From: a bacterium
GTDB taxonomy: Bacteria > Desulfobacterota > Desulfocorpusculales > Desulfocorpusculum
Length of the DNA: 64,000 bases
Direction: 5' to 3'
Assembly: GCA_037481695.1 (NCBI GenBank)
Contig: JBBFLE010000009.1
Location: forward strand, 62,001 to 126,000
Below are positions 50,855 through 60,092 of this stretch, one piece after another. Each line of letters starts with the position of its first letter. Position 1 is the first letter of the stretch. Below the pieces are notes generated by a model. The model worked only from the letters and a program-made list of their open reading frames with translations. It did no database searches and had not been told where the DNA came from. Position numbers and translations under genes: made by a program.

Positions 50855-52946
50855 GGCTCAACCTCACGCTGTCCAATGCCTTGATGGCCACATCTGGATC
50901 CACCTCTTGATGGGACATTACCGTCAGGGTGGGAATGTAACGCTCAGTGAGCTGCTTGAGATGAGGCCTCAAGGCAGCGTCGCAGAGCAATACGGGTGGA
51001 TGGGGACTGTGCAGGTGAGGCTCCAGGGCCCTTTGTATGGAAAGTATGACTCGTCGGGCTGTTTCAGGATCCAGGGCCAGGAAGGATTCCAGCTCGTTCC
51101 TCCTGATGGAGCTCAACAGCATCTCCTCCAGGGCCGGATCCAACAACAAGGCAGGAAGCCTCTGCTCTTCATCCAGATGTTTCCTGGTTATGGCCCTGCC
51201 CAGGGAGCAGCGCACGTGTTCTGCCAGGATTCTAGGATTGCGGGTATGAGGAGCCCAGTCTCCCAGGCTCTCCAGAATCTGCACCAGGTTCCTGATGGAT
51301 ATCCGCTCCCTCAGTAGATACTGGAGCACCCTGTGCACTTCTCCTATGCTGAGCAACTTGGGCACCAGCTCCTCCACCACCTTGGGATGCTCCTTGGCCA
51401 CGTTGTCCAGGAGTCTCTGGACATCTTGACGGCTCAGGAGTTCGTGCAGATGTGAACGAACCACTTCTGATAGGTGGGTTACAAGCACGGTATCCGGGTC
51501 CACCACCGTATAGCCCAGGGCCTGGGCCCTGTCTCTCTCGCTTTGGGGGATCCAGAGGGCCGGAAGCCCGAATGTTGGCTCCTGGGTGGGAATGCCCTTG
51601 ATGGGGGTCTTGACTGAGCCCGCGTCAAGGGCCAGACAGTGGCCCATCATCAGCTCGCCTGAGGCTACCTGGACCCCGTTGAGCTTTATGCTGTATTGAT
51701 TGGGCTTCAGGTGAAGATTGTCCCTGATATGCATCAGAGGAATCACCACTCCCATGTCCAGGGCCACCTGCCGCCGGATCATCCTGATGCGCTCAAGCAC
51801 AGTGCCTTTCTGTTCCGAGTCCACCAAAGGAATGAGTGCATAGCCTATCTCCAGCTCTAGGGGATCCATGGGAAGCAAAGCTTCCACCTCTTCTCTGGAG
51901 CTTACTCCCGGCTTTGCAGCAGCAGAGGCCTGGGCCTTTTGCTCTTGCTGTTTTTTCTTTTCTGTGCCGTGAATCTTCCAGGCCACCACTGCTGCCCCCA
52001 AGGCCAGGCCCATGAAAGGAAGAGCCGGAAGCCCTGGCAAGAGGCCCAGAATCAAGATGATGGCAGATGCCATGGCCACTGCCCTGAAGTTATGGATCAC
52101 CTGTTTCAACAGGTCTGTACCCAGAAAAGAGTCTGAGGCTGCCCTGGTGACCACCAGGCCCGCTGATGTGGAGACCACCAGAGCTGGAATCTGGGAGACC
52201 AACCCGTCACCGATGGTGAGGATCGTGTATGTTCGAAGGCCTTCCAGAATGGGCATTCCCTTCTGCCCTACCCCGATTAGAAGGCCTCCCACAATATTTA
52301 TGAACACTATGACTATGCCGGCTATGGCGTCTCCCCTGACGAATTTGCTGGCACCATCCATGGCCCCGTAGAAATCCGCTTCTCTTTCTATGAGCTTGCG
52401 GCGTTGTCTGGCGGTGCTGTCATCTATGAGCCCAGCGTTCAAATCTGCATCTATGCTCATCTGTTTGCCGGGCATGGCATCCAGGGTGAAGCGGGCAGCC
52501 ACCTCTGCGATCCTACCCGAACCCTTTGTGATCACTATGAAGTTGATGACCACCAGTATCAGGAACACCACCATGCCCACCACGTAGTTGCCACCCACCA
52601 CAAAGCTGCCAAAGGCCTTGATCACATGCCCGGCTGCATCCGGACCCTCATTGCCATGGAGCAATATCAACCTTGTGGAGGCCACGTTCAAAGAAAGCCT
52701 AAAGAGGGTGGCCACCAGCAACATGGTGGGAAAAACAGAGAACTCCAGGGGTTGCACTATGTAAAGGGCCACCATCATGATCAAGACCGACATGGTTATG
52801 TTGAAAGCCAGAAGAAGGTCCAGGAGGGGTTTGGGAAGAGGGAAAACCATCACCAGCAAGATTCCCATTACCCCTGCGGCCAAGAGCACCTCGCCGCTTT
52901 TGAGAAGACCTCCTGTGGAGGGAATTGCTAGTCTTTGAGTGCTCAC
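50844..52946 (-). CDS. flhA: Flagellar export gate protein FlhA
   Basis: 700 residues with eight predicted membrane segments in the first half (LLAAGVMGILLVMVFPLPK, then LLDLLLAFNITMSVLIMMVA), the FHIPEP-type loop (RFTLDAMPGKQMSIDADLNAG) and a large cytoplasmic domain binding chaperone-cargo. GTG start. About 69 bp separates it from flhB, with an AAGGCTCAGCCTT palindrome near 52993-53005. Confidence 0.97.
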   Translation of the reverse strand: MSTQRLAIPSTGGLLKSGEVLLAAGVMGILLVMVFPLPKPLLDLLLAFNITMSVLIMMVALYIVQPLEFSVFPTMLLVATLFRLSLNVASTRLILLHGNEGPDAAGHVIKAFGSFVVGGNYVVGMVVFLILVVINFIVITKGSGRIAEVAARFTLDAMPGKQMSIDADLNAGLIDDSTARQRRKLIEREADFYGAMDGASKFVRGDAIAGIVIVFINIVGGLLIGVGQKGMPILEGLRTYTILTIGDGLVSQIPALVVSTSAGLVVTRAASDSFLGTDLLKQVIHNFRAVAMASAIILILGLLPGLPALPFMGLALGAAVVAWKIHGTEKKKQQEQKAQASAAAKPGVSSREEVEALLPMDPLELEIGYALIPLVDSEQKGTVLERIRMIRRQVALDMGVVIPLMHIRDNLHLKPNQYSIKLNGVQVASGELMMGHCLALDAGSVKTPIKGIPTQEPTFGLPALWIPQSERDRAQALGYTVVDPDTVLVTHLSEVVRSHLHELLSRQDVQRLLDNVAKEHPKVVEELVPKLLSIGEVHRVLQYLLRERISIRNLVQILESLGDWAPHTRNPRILAEHVRCSLGRAITRKHLDEEQRLPALLLDPALEEMLLSSIRRNELESFLALDPETARRVILSIQRALEPHLHSPHPPVLLCDAALRPHLKQLTERYIPTLTVMSHQEVDPDVAIKALDSVRLSHES

Positions 52947-53015
52947 CTGTTCTCTGCCCCTTTTATTTTTTTATTCGGCTGCAGCATCCAAGGCTCAGCC
53001 TTCAAACGCCTTTGA

Positions 53016-54119
53016 CTAGAGCTGAGCAGATCTTTGTGGCTCTGCCATCCCCTGGCTTCTGGGGTTTCTTTTGCTGTATACGTGAGCCAACACCTCGGCC
53101 ACGGCCCTGTATAGCTCGGCTGGAATCTGCGAGCCCACATCCACCATCTTGTACAGGGCTTGGGCCAGAGGCTTGTTTTCCACTATCTCCACACCATGCT
53201 CTCTTGCCATCTCCCTTATTTTGGTAGCCAGGTATCCTGCGCCCTTGGCCACAACCGTGGGAGCAGACATGGTGTTTTTCTGGTATTGAAGGGCCACTGC
53301 CAGGTGCTCGGGGTTGGTTATTACAACATCGGCTTTGGGGACAGCGGCCATCATCCTTCGCCTGGCCATCTCCCTCTGCCTCTGGCGTATCCTGGCCCTC
53401 ACCTTGGGATCTCCCTCCCTCTGGCGGTATTCTTCCTTTACCTCATCCTTGGTCATGCGGAGACTCCGTTCGTGTTCCCATCTCTGATAGAGGAAATCCA
53501 GGATGGCCAGCCCGGCCAGGACCATCCCTGCTCTGAGACCTATGTTCAGGATCCCTTTGGCCAACTCTGATCCCATATCCCAGGCTGACACGCTCCCCAT
53601 GGAGGCCAGGGTCTCCCATTCGGACATGACCGTCCGCCATATGACCCAGGCCACGATCCCCATCTTGAGAAGCCCCTTGATGAGTTCAGCCACTGACTGG
53701 AGGGAAAAGACCCTCTTGAATCCCTCCACAGGGTTTATCCTGGACCACTTGGGCGAGAGGGCTTCGGTGGCATTGAGAAAGCCAAACTGAGCCACATGGC
53801 TGGCAATCACAATGAGTACCAGCAGTCCCAATACTGGCCCTGCCAAAAGAGCCGTACTTGCCAGAAGATCCATGAAGATCTGATGAGTTGTCTGGGCAGT
53901 GATCTGAATCTCCCAGCTTCTGGAGATGAGCCCACCCAGTGTGTTCATGGCAAGACCGCTTAGAGCGCCACCCGCCAAGATCAGGAAGCCAGAGGCTGCC
54001 AGCAGTACTGCTGCGGAAGACACCTCCCTGCTCTTGGCCACCTGACCCCGTTTTCTGGCCTCCTCCCTGCGTCTTGGGGTCGGGGCTTCTGTTCTTTCCT
54101 GATCGCTTCTGGGGGGCAT
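53016..54119 (-). CDS. flhB: Flagellar export switch protein FlhB
   Basis: 367 residues: basic N-terminus (EAPTPRRREEARKRGQVAKS), four membrane segments, and a cytoplasmic domain (AVALQYQKNTMSAPTVVAKG). The autocleavage motif, normally NPTH, reads NPEH here (VVITNPEHLAVALQY, near residue 267). The N-P pair and His are kept. Cleavage changes substrate specificity from rod/hook to filament proteins. Adjacent to fliR. Confidence 0.96.
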   Translation of the reverse strand: MPPRSDQERTEAPTPRRREEARKRGQVAKSREVSSAAVLLAASGFLILAGGALSGLAMNTLGGLISRSWEIQITAQTTHQIFMDLLASTALLAGPVLGLLVLIVIASHVAQFGFLNATEALSPKWSRINPVEGFKRVFSLQSVAELIKGLLKMGIVAWVIWRTVMSEWETLASMGSVSAWDMGSELAKGILNIGLRAGMVLAGLAILDFLYQRWEHERSLRMTKDEVKEEYRQREGDPKVRARIRQRQREMARRRMMAAVPKADVVITNPEHLAVALQYQKNTMSAPTVVAKGAGYLATKIREMAREHGVEIVENKPLAQALYKMVDVGSQIPAELYRAVAEVLAHVYSKRNPRSQGMAEPQRSAQL

Positions 54120-54208
54120 ATCAGCTGCCTTTCAGCTCCAGAGTCTCTTGCCCAAAGGCCTCGTCACAATACCAGGACCCGGTATTCCCTTGCGGGTCTT
54201 CACACCCC

Positions 54209-54955
54209 TCAATGCCAAAACAGACTCCTGTATGCTCCTGCAAGCCAGTTCAAGCCCTTTTCGGACCAGGACCCCATGATGCCGAGACCCAGGCCCATAC
54301 AGGCCAAACCCACTCCAATCTGAAAGGGTGCGGCCACGATGAAGATATTCATCTGGGGCATCATCCTGGCCAAAACACCAAGTCCTACCTGAACAAACAG
54401 CAGTAAGAGAAGTGCCGGCGCAGCCAGGGAAAGAGCCGAGCCAAAAAGGGCCCTTCCCAATTCCGTGACTGTCTCTGCCAACCCAAGGCTGCCTGTCAAA
54501 GGACTCTGCCCAGGGTTTTGAAAGAGCACCCATATGGCAAGATGATGTCCGTCCAAAGCCAGGAATAACCAAATGGCCAGCAACTGCATGAACTGGGCCA
54601 CCACCGACATGTGTTGGTTTTCCACTGGATCCATGACATTGGCAATTCCAAGACCCATCTGGAATCCCACTATCTGGGCAGCAAGGGGTGCTGCAGACAG
54701 AACCAGTTGCGACAGCCAACCCACACAAAGCCCGAAGAGGGCCTCACGAATCACCACGGCCGCCCAGGAAGCCAGATCCCAAGGAACCTCCTTGAAAGGA
54801 ACAGGTACTATGGGAAGCAGGGCCCAGGAAAGAGCCAGCACCAGCATTATCTTCACATGTGTGGGAACCGCCCTGGCCCCAAGCAGAGGAAAGCTGATGC
54901 TCAACCCGGCCATTCTGGCCAGGATGGGCCCCAACATGGGGATCCTCTCCCACAT
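54209..54955 (-). CDS. fliR: Flagellar export protein FliR
   Basis: 248 residues, six-span membrane protein (LGPILARMAGLSISFPLLG, QIVGFQMGLGIANVMDP, LAAPALLLLLFVQVGLGVL). It is part of the FliP-FliQ-FliR export gate. ATG at 54955 is chosen, 5 bp after the fliQ stop; the extended reading runs through fliQ. GTG 54973 is an alternative. Confidence 0.93.
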   Translation of the reverse strand: MWERIPMLGPILARMAGLSISFPLLGARAVPTHVKIMLVLALSWALLPIVPVPFKEVPWDLASWAAVVIREALFGLCVGWLSQLVLSAAPLAAQIVGFQMGLGIANVMDPVENQHMSVVAQFMQLLAIWLFLALDGHHLAIWVLFQNPGQSPLTGSLGLAETVTELGRALFGSALSLAAPALLLLLFVQVGLGVLARMMPQMNIFIVAAPFQIGVGLACMGLGLGIMGSWSEKGLNWLAGAYRSLFWH

Positions 54956-54960
54956 GAGAT

Positions 54961-55230
54961 CTAGCGCATCCACAGCTCCACGTCCCCCATTACCCTGGTG
55001 GTGAATTCCATGAGCAGATTCAGCATCCAAGGCAAAAACAAAGCCAGGGCCGCCACGACTGCCAGGAGCTTGGGCACAAAGGTGAGGGTCATGTCCTGGA
55101 TCTGGGTGACAGCCTGGATCAGGCTTACAGCCAAACCAGCCAGAAGGCCCAGCCCCAGCATGGGACCGCAAAGCAGCATGGTGATTTGCAATGCCTCTCT
55201 ACCCAAGGCTATGACAGTAGATTGATCCAA
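54961..55230 (-). CDS. fliQ: Flagellar export protein FliQ
   Basis: 89 residues, two membrane segments (LQITMLLCGPMLGLGLLAGL, VPKLLAVVAALALFLPWML) around the conserved QAVTQIQDMTLTF motif. Component of the export gate, between fliP and fliR. Confidence 0.95.
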   Translation of the reverse strand: MDQSTVIALGREALQITMLLCGPMLGLGLLAGLAVSLIQAVTQIQDMTLTFVPKLLAVVAALALFLPWMLNLLMEFTTRVMGDVELWMR

Positions 55231-55251
55231 GAGATCACCTCACCTTCTTGT

Positions 55252-55986
55252 TCACATGAAGCTCCTAACAAGGGAGCCCACAAGCAGGTTCCATCCATCC
55301 ACCAACACAAAAAGCATCAGCTTCAGAGGAAGCGAGATCATCACCGGAGGCAGCATCAACATGCCCATGGAAAGTAGAAGGCTGGACACCACCAGATCCA
55401 GGATCAGAAAAGGCACATGCAACACAAAACCTATCTGAAAGGCTGTCTTGAGCTCGCTGATCATGAAGGCCGGGATGAGTGCCCTCATGGGAACCTCGGA
55501 GGGTTCTCGAGGCACCTCCATCTTACCCAGGTCCAGAAAAAGAAGGATGTCCTTTTGCCGCGTCTGTTTGAGCATGAACTCCCTTACAGGCACAATGGCC
55601 CGCTCTAGAGCCTCTTTCTGGGAGATCTGATTCTGTAGGTAAGGCTCCAGGGCTTCCTGGTGCACCCGGCTCCACACCGGGGTCATTACAAAGACAGTAA
55701 GGAACAGGGCCAGACCTATCAGGATCTGGCCAGGAGGAAGCTGTTGAGTGCCTATGGCCTGTCTTACCAAGGAAAGCACTACCACGATCCTGGTAAAGGA
55801 CGTGAGCATCAAGACCAAGGCAGGGGCCAAAGACAGGACCGTAAGCAGCAAAAGGATCTGTAGAGCTGGAGCCACTTGGGCTCCTTCTCCCAGTTTTATG
55901 CTCAGTTCAGGCCCAGCCCAGGCCTCTGCTCCCATCACCAAGCCTGCTCCCAAAAGCTGAACCAGGCACAAAAGAGCTCTACTCAA
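55252..55986 (-). CDS. fliP: Flagellar export protein FliP
   Basis: 244 residues with signal peptide and four membrane segments. Conserved motifs: [39 protein letters not shown], and [20 protein letters not shown] with the final LLVDGWNLL-type end. Core of the export gate. Confidence 0.96.
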   Translation of the reverse strand: MSRALLCLVQLLGAGLVMGAEAWAGPELSIKLGEGAQVAPALQILLLLTVLSLAPALVLMLTSFTRIVVVLSLVRQAIGTQQLPPGQILIGLALFLTVFVMTPVWSRVHQEALEPYLQNQISQKEALERAIVPVREFMLKQTRQKDILLFLDLGKMEVPREPSEVPMRALIPAFMISELKTAFQIGFVLHVPFLILDLVVSSLLLSMGMLMLPPVMISLPLKLMLFVLVDGWNLLVGSLVRSFM

Positions 55987-56384
55987 GGCCGCTCCTCCTG
56001 CCCTTGACTGGAGAAGTTGTCTTGTTTACCGGGGAGTCTGGCCAGCATCTCCAGGCCATCTCTTCCAGAACAAAGAAGAAACTTCTCACCCTCTACCTCC
56101 ACCACCAAAAGGGTCCGACCCTGACCCACTGGCTTGGCCCCTTTGATCTCAATGATGGAACCTTGCAGGCCAGTGCCTTGCGGCAGGCGATTCCCTATGC
56201 CCTTCAAGGCCCACGGCACAAGGAACGCCAGCCCTGTCACAAACAAGATGCCCCCCAGAGGTTCCAATGCTCTGGGGACCTCTTTGGGAAAGCCCAAGCC
56301 CATTGCCCACAACAGAGCTCCGATTAGAGCCACCAGAAGAATCCAGGTAAGGGGGCGTCTTTTCAGATACAGGCTTTGGTTCAT
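55983..56384 (-). CDS. fliO: Flagellar protein FliO
   Basis: 133 residues. One or two membrane segments ([36 protein letters not shown]) and a soluble end ([17 protein letters not shown]). FliO helps FliP assemble. Overlaps fliP and fliN by four bases each, a compact operon. Poorly conserved family, placed by topology and context. Confidence 0.85.
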   Translation of the reverse strand: MNQSLYLKRRPLTWILLVALIGALLWAMGLGFPKEVPRALEPLGGILFVTGLAFLVPWALKGIGNRLPQGTGLQGSIIEIKGAKPVGQGRTLLVVEVEGEKFLLCSGRDGLEMLARLPGKQDNFSSQGQEERP

Positions 56385-56713
56385 GCCATTCTTTCCACCC
56401 TTTCCTGGGGGCTCAGGATTTCTGATATGCGTATACCAAACTTCTCGTTGACCACCACCACCTCGCCCCTGGCTATGAGTTTCTGATTCACGAATATTTC
56501 CAGATGCTCCCCCACCATTTTGGAGAGCTCTATCACAGAACCCTGGCTCAACTGGATGACATCCTTCACGGGCATTCTGGTTCGACCCAGCTCCACGCTC
56601 ACCTGCATGGGGATGTCCAGGATCCTGTCCAGGGAACGAATCTTTTCCTCCAGGTTTTCTGCGCTCTCACCTGGAGCCTGCTGCACGCTGTTGACCTGAG
56701 ATTGCTCTGACAT
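56381..56713 (-). CDS. fliN: Flagellar motor switch protein FliN
   Basis: 110 residues. The SpoA/FliN domain is clear: DIPMQVSVELGRTRMPVKDV, LSQGSVIELSKMVGEHLEIF, VNEKFGIRISEI. It forms the C-ring base and binds CheY-P in some species. ATG at 56713 is chosen with GGAGGG upstream; a TTG at 56743 is an alternative. Confidence 0.95.
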   Translation of the reverse strand: MSEQSQVNSVQQAPGESAENLEEKIRSLDRILDIPMQVSVELGRTRMPVKDVIQLSQGSVIELSKMVGEHLEIFVNQKLIARGEVVVVNEKFGIRISEILSPQERVERMA

Positions 56714-56804
56714 TGGGAGAATCCCTCCGAACCTAGAGTTCAACGGCCTTCTGTTTACTCAGAGCCAGTCTCTGAGGATCTTTCCTGAGAGCAAATGAGC
56801 CTGC

Positions 56805-57773
56805 TTATCCCAGCCTGGCTGCTATCTTGACAGCCCTCTTTCCATTGGATTCCCCAGGCTGGGCCAGGAACTTGGGGACTCCTTCCACTCTCACAGGCAG
56901 AAGACCCCCTCGGCCTCCTTCCAGCCACAGTGTGTCTCCCTCTCGAAGCTCCAGGATCCTCCCCACAGTTGTCCAGGAGGTGCCCAGCTCCACGGAAAGT
57001 TCCACCATGGTCTCCTGGAGATGCGCCAGGATGGAGGCTGTGTGGCTTCGCTCCTTGCGCTGCCTGTCAGAGCCCCAACCGGGGAGCCTGTCCCTGTACG
57101 GTTCCACCATGGCCAGGGGAAGGCACAGCACCAGAAACCCCCTGGCCATCTCCATCTCCATTTCCAGGTGAATGCAAAGCACCTGGTCTGAGGGAAGAAG
57201 TACGGCTGCAAACTGAGGATTCATTTCAGATCTTTCGTATTCCACCTTCACAGCCTGCAGGGAGTTCCAGGCCTTGTTCAAATCCCCCAGGGCCTCCCTC
57301 ACAAGCCTTTGAATCAGACGCATCTCAATGTTTGTGAAATCCCGCCCTTCTATCTTGAGGCGCCCCTCCAGGGTGCCACCCATGATGAACTCGATGAGCA
57401 GGTACACCAGATTGGGCTCCAGCACCAGCATTCCAACCCCTGGCAAGGGCTCCACACGGAACAGATGAATGCTGGTGGGCATCACAAGCCCTTTGAGGAA
57501 GTCCCTGAATTTCTTGACCTCTGAAGAAACAGGCGTCACTTCCACCATCCTGCGCAGGGCCGATGTGAAGGTGCCCATGAGATGGTGGGCAAAGCGGTGT
57601 GTCATCACGTCCACAGCTGGTATTCTGCCCTGGACAATGCGGTCCTGATGGGACAGATCATAGGGCTTGACTGCCTTGGACTCCTCTGGGGTCTCCTTGG
57701 AGGTAGACACTTGCCCAGAGGAAATGCCTTGGAGCAGCGCATCTATCTCCTGCTGGCTGAGGATGTTCTCCAC
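56805..57773 (-). CDS. fliM: Flagellar motor switch protein FliM
   Basis: 322 residues. N-terminal LSQQEIDALLQGISSG is the CheY-binding segment, followed by YDLSHQDRIVQGRIPAVDV, a CheC-like middle domain (LVYLLIEFIMGG), and a SpoA-like C-terminal domain (VELSVELGTSWTTVGRILEL). It is the C-ring switch component. Confidence 0.96.
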   Translation of the reverse strand: MENILSQQEIDALLQGISSGQVSTSKETPEESKAVKPYDLSHQDRIVQGRIPAVDVMTHRFAHHLMGTFTSALRRMVEVTPVSSEVKKFRDFLKGLVMPTSIHLFRVEPLPGVGMLVLEPNLVYLLIEFIMGGTLEGRLKIEGRDFTNIEMRLIQRLVREALGDLNKAWNSLQAVKVEYERSEMNPQFAAVLLPSDQVLCIHLEMEMEMARGFLVLCLPLAMVEPYRDRLPGWGSDRQRKERSHTASILAHLQETMVELSVELGTSWTTVGRILELREGDTLWLEGGRGGLLPVRVEGVPKFLAQPGESNGKRAVKIAARLG

Positions 57774-57789
57774 AGTTAGATTCTCCGCC

Positions 57790-58281
57790 TCACTGTATGA
57801 TGAATTCCTTGAAAAAGACCCTGCTTGCTGTGGCGCTTTGCAATCTGCTATTTACCCTTGAAATGATCTCCTCTTTGAGCCGGTCCTTGCCCTCGATGCT
57901 GGCCAGATCCTCGTAGCGCTTGCTGCCCAATAGCACGATGATGGCATCCCTGAGCTCTGACATGCGGGTTTCCAGCTCCTTTACCTGGCTGCCGGAGCGA
58001 AGCTCCAGATCAAACTCCAGCTTGAGGTAACGCGGCGCATCAGCAGTGCCCATGAGGTTGACCACAAAGGGCTTAACAGAAACAACTGCAGGAGGAGCAG
58101 GAGGAGGGGCCTTTTCTGCAGAAGAGGATCCACCCTTCAAATGGCTCCAGCCAAAGAACCCCCCGGCTCCAAGAAGCACAACCACTCCCAGGATGATAAA
58201 GATCATCTTGCTTCCACCCTTTTTCCCGGAACCAGCTTCTTTGGATTGCTGATCCGCCCCTGACTGCTCTTTCTCGGCCAT
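57790..58281 (-). CDS. fliL: Flagellar basal body protein FliL
   Basis: 163 residues. Single membrane span (MIFIILGVVVLLGAGGFFGW) and periplasmic FliL domain (KPFVVNLMGTADAPRYLKLEF, SELRDAIIVLLGSKRYEDL) ending ASRVFFKEFIIQ. It associates with stator and switch to increase torque. First gene behind a sigma54 promoter. Confidence 0.95.
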   Translation of the reverse strand: MAEKEQSGADQQSKEAGSGKKGGSKMIFIILGVVVLLGAGGFFGWSHLKGGSSSAEKAPPPAPPAVVSVKPFVVNLMGTADAPRYLKLEFDLELRSGSQVKELETRMSELRDAIIVLLGSKRYEDLASIEGKDRLKEEIISRVNSRLQSATASRVFFKEFIIQ

Positions 58282-58339
58282 GACACCTCCCCTGGCTCGG
58301 AAACATGAGCCTGAGTTCCAGGCTTCGGGCCTGGAAAAA

Positions 58340-58354
58340 GCAAGGGATGTGCCA
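58340..58354 (-). promoter_or_regulatory. Sigma54 promoter of fliL-fliM-fliN-fliO-fliP operon
   Basis: On the minus strand, TGGCAC, 5 bp, TTGC: full match to the -24/-12 consensus with 10 bp between GG and GC. The start site would be near 58328, about 47 bp before the fliL ATG. Confidence 0.85.
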
Positions 58355-58528
58355 ATAGGGCCAAGCTGCCTTGGTTGCTCTCTAACAAGGAAAACTCAGG
58401 CCTGGGTTTCTTTTGGACAAGCGGTGTTTGAGAGCATGGGGGCTTTCTTCCAGAAAATGGATGGAAGGCCTGGATGGTTTGGGAGGCCTTGTTTTGCACC
58501 AGATAATGTCACTAAGGCTAAACTGCTC

Positions 58529-58544
58529 TGTCACCGCTGTGACA
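58529..58544. promoter_or_regulatory. FleQ-box-like palindrome upstream of fliL promoter
   Basis: TGTCAC-CGCT-GTGACA, a perfect 6-bp inverted repeat that reads GTCA-N6-TGAC. It is centred about 210 bp upstream of the predicted sigma54 start and resembles the element before the neuB promoter. Confidence 0.5.
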
Positions 58545-58690
58545 TCACCAAGGAGACAGCCCACAGGGGCAGGCAGAAGCGTACCCCTCCCCCAAAGAGA
58601 TCAACTCCCAAGACCTGCTCTAGAGTGTTTTGGCAAGCGCCAGCGCGCGTTCAAAAGAGAGGGGCTGTTGGTAAGCTGGCTCAGAGTCTT

Positions 58691-58714
58691 ACGGGCACGC
58701 GCAAGCGTGCCCGT
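58691..58714 (-). terminator. Strong hairpin after flgE
   Basis: A perfect 10-bp stem (ACGGGCACGC/GCGTGCCCGT) with a 4-nt loop, starting about 22 bp past the flgE stop. No T-run follows, so it is a terminator or 3'-end protecting hairpin of uncertain type. On the plus strand the loop is GCAA. Confidence 0.5.
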
Positions 58715-58736
58715 GTCATGAAGTCCATCAGGAGAT

Positions 58737-60014
58737 CTACCTCTTTAGATTCACTATTTCCTGGAGCATCTGGTCTGTGGTGGTTATGACCCTCGAGTTG
58801 GCCTGGAAGGCCTGCTGTGTCTTTATCATCTCCACAAATTCCGTGGCCAGATCCACGTTGGAGAGCTCCAGAGAATTGGAGTTAATCTGTCCCAGGCCAG
58901 AAGAGCCGGCCTCTCCCACAATGGGAGGGCCTGAATGTGTTGTCTCTGCGAAAAGATTACCTCCTATACTTGTAAGCCCCCATGGACTGGTAAAACGCGC
59001 CAGGGCCACCTGATACACTCTGCGGGACTGGCCGTTGCTGAAAACCCCACTTACCACTCCCTCATTGTCTATCTGAATGGAGATCAGGTTACCCTGGGTA
59101 TAACCGTCCTGGCTCAGAAACTTGGTGGTAGAACCTCCGGCGAATTCCGTACTGCCGTCAAGGCCAGTGCCGCCCTCATCTATGCTGTTTCCAAAATCAA
59201 AATCAATGGACTGAGCACTGCTGGTCCCAAAGAACTGAACGCTGAAAGCCGTGCTCAAGGTCTCTGTCTGGAGCTTACCATCGGTAAAATCCAGAGTCCC
59301 TGCGGCCACCTCCTGGTTGCCCGGAGTTCCACCCTCCAGCTCTGCTCCATCCAGCAGAGCATGCCACTCCCAGGTGTCATTGTCCTGTTTTCTGAAGTAA
59401 ACGTTGACCAAGTGGCCGTTTCCTGTGGCATCATATACTGTTATGGGAGTCATGTAACTGGAGGTATTTACAGGATCAGTCACATCAAAGGGGTTGGCGA
59501 GAATGGCCTCATTGACATCCAGGTTCACGTTGATCACCACCCTGCTGGTGGCCCTGGGAGCCGAGGAGATGTTGGATAGGTTTATGTCCTGAAGGGTGCT
59601 TGTTATGGAGCCTTGGTCATCCAACATCCATCCCTGGAGGGAGTAACCCCTGTGGTTCACCAGTATACCCTGTTCATCCAGATAAAACTGCCCTGCTCTG
59701 GTGTAGAGGGTTGTGCCATCTCTGGAAACTATGAAGAAGCCATCCCCGTCTATGGCCAGATCAGTGGCTGAGCTGGTTGTCTGGAAGGTGGACTGGGAAA
59801 AGAGCCTCTGAACAGAGCCCACCTGCACGCCTCGGCCGATCTGGAACTGGCCCGTTGCACCCACCAGGCTCTGACTCAGAATATCCTCGAAGGAAATCCT
59901 GCTGGCTTTAAATCCCACGGTGTTCACGTTGGCTATGTTGTTACCTATGACGGACATGGCCTGGCTGTATGCATCCAAACCGCTTATGCCTGTGTAAAGA
60001 GAAGATAGGGACAT
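58737..60014 (-). CDS. flgE: Flagellar hook protein FlgE
   Basis: 425 residues. N-terminal SLYTGISGLDAYSQAMSVIG and NNIANVNTVGFKASRISFED, C-terminal SNVDLATEFVEMIKTQQAFQ and ANSRVITTTDQMLQEIV are the hook hallmarks. Central variable domain. Downstream of flgD, 78 bp. Confidence 0.96.
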   Translation of the reverse strand: MSLSSLYTGISGLDAYSQAMSVIGNNIANVNTVGFKASRISFEDILSQSLVGATGQFQIGRGVQVGSVQRLFSQSTFQTTSSATDLAIDGDGFFIVSRDGTTLYTRAGQFYLDEQGILVNHRGYSLQGWMLDDQGSITSTLQDINLSNISSAPRATSRVVINVNLDVNEAILANPFDVTDPVNTSSYMTPITVYDATGNGHLVNVYFRKQDNDTWEWHALLDGAELEGGTPGNQEVAAGTLDFTDGKLQTETLSTAFSVQFFGTSSAQSIDFDFGNSIDEGGTGLDGSTEFAGGSTTKFLSQDGYTQGNLISIQIDNEGVVSGVFSNGQSRRVYQVALARFTSPWGLTSIGGNLFAETTHSGPPIVGEAGSSGLGQINSNSLELSNVDLATEFVEMIKTQQAFQANSRVITTTDQMLQEIVNLKR

Positions 60015-60092
60015 GCTCTCACCTCCTCAAAGAGAAATAATCTCAGTCTTCAAAAAGCAGACTGTCAAAATCCAACCTCCCGGCCCCAAGAA

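Larger units (their letters stand above)
58355..58736. other. Intergenic region upstream of fliL promoter
   Basis: No gene is supported. It contains the FleQ-like palindrome and the hairpin after flgE, listed separately. Confidence 0.4.

Noticed and set aside
58691-58714. Perfect 10-bp hairpin considered as a mobile-element end or attachment site
   Set aside because: A single copy with no flanking duplication or recombinase gene. Better explained as the 3' end hairpin of flgE.
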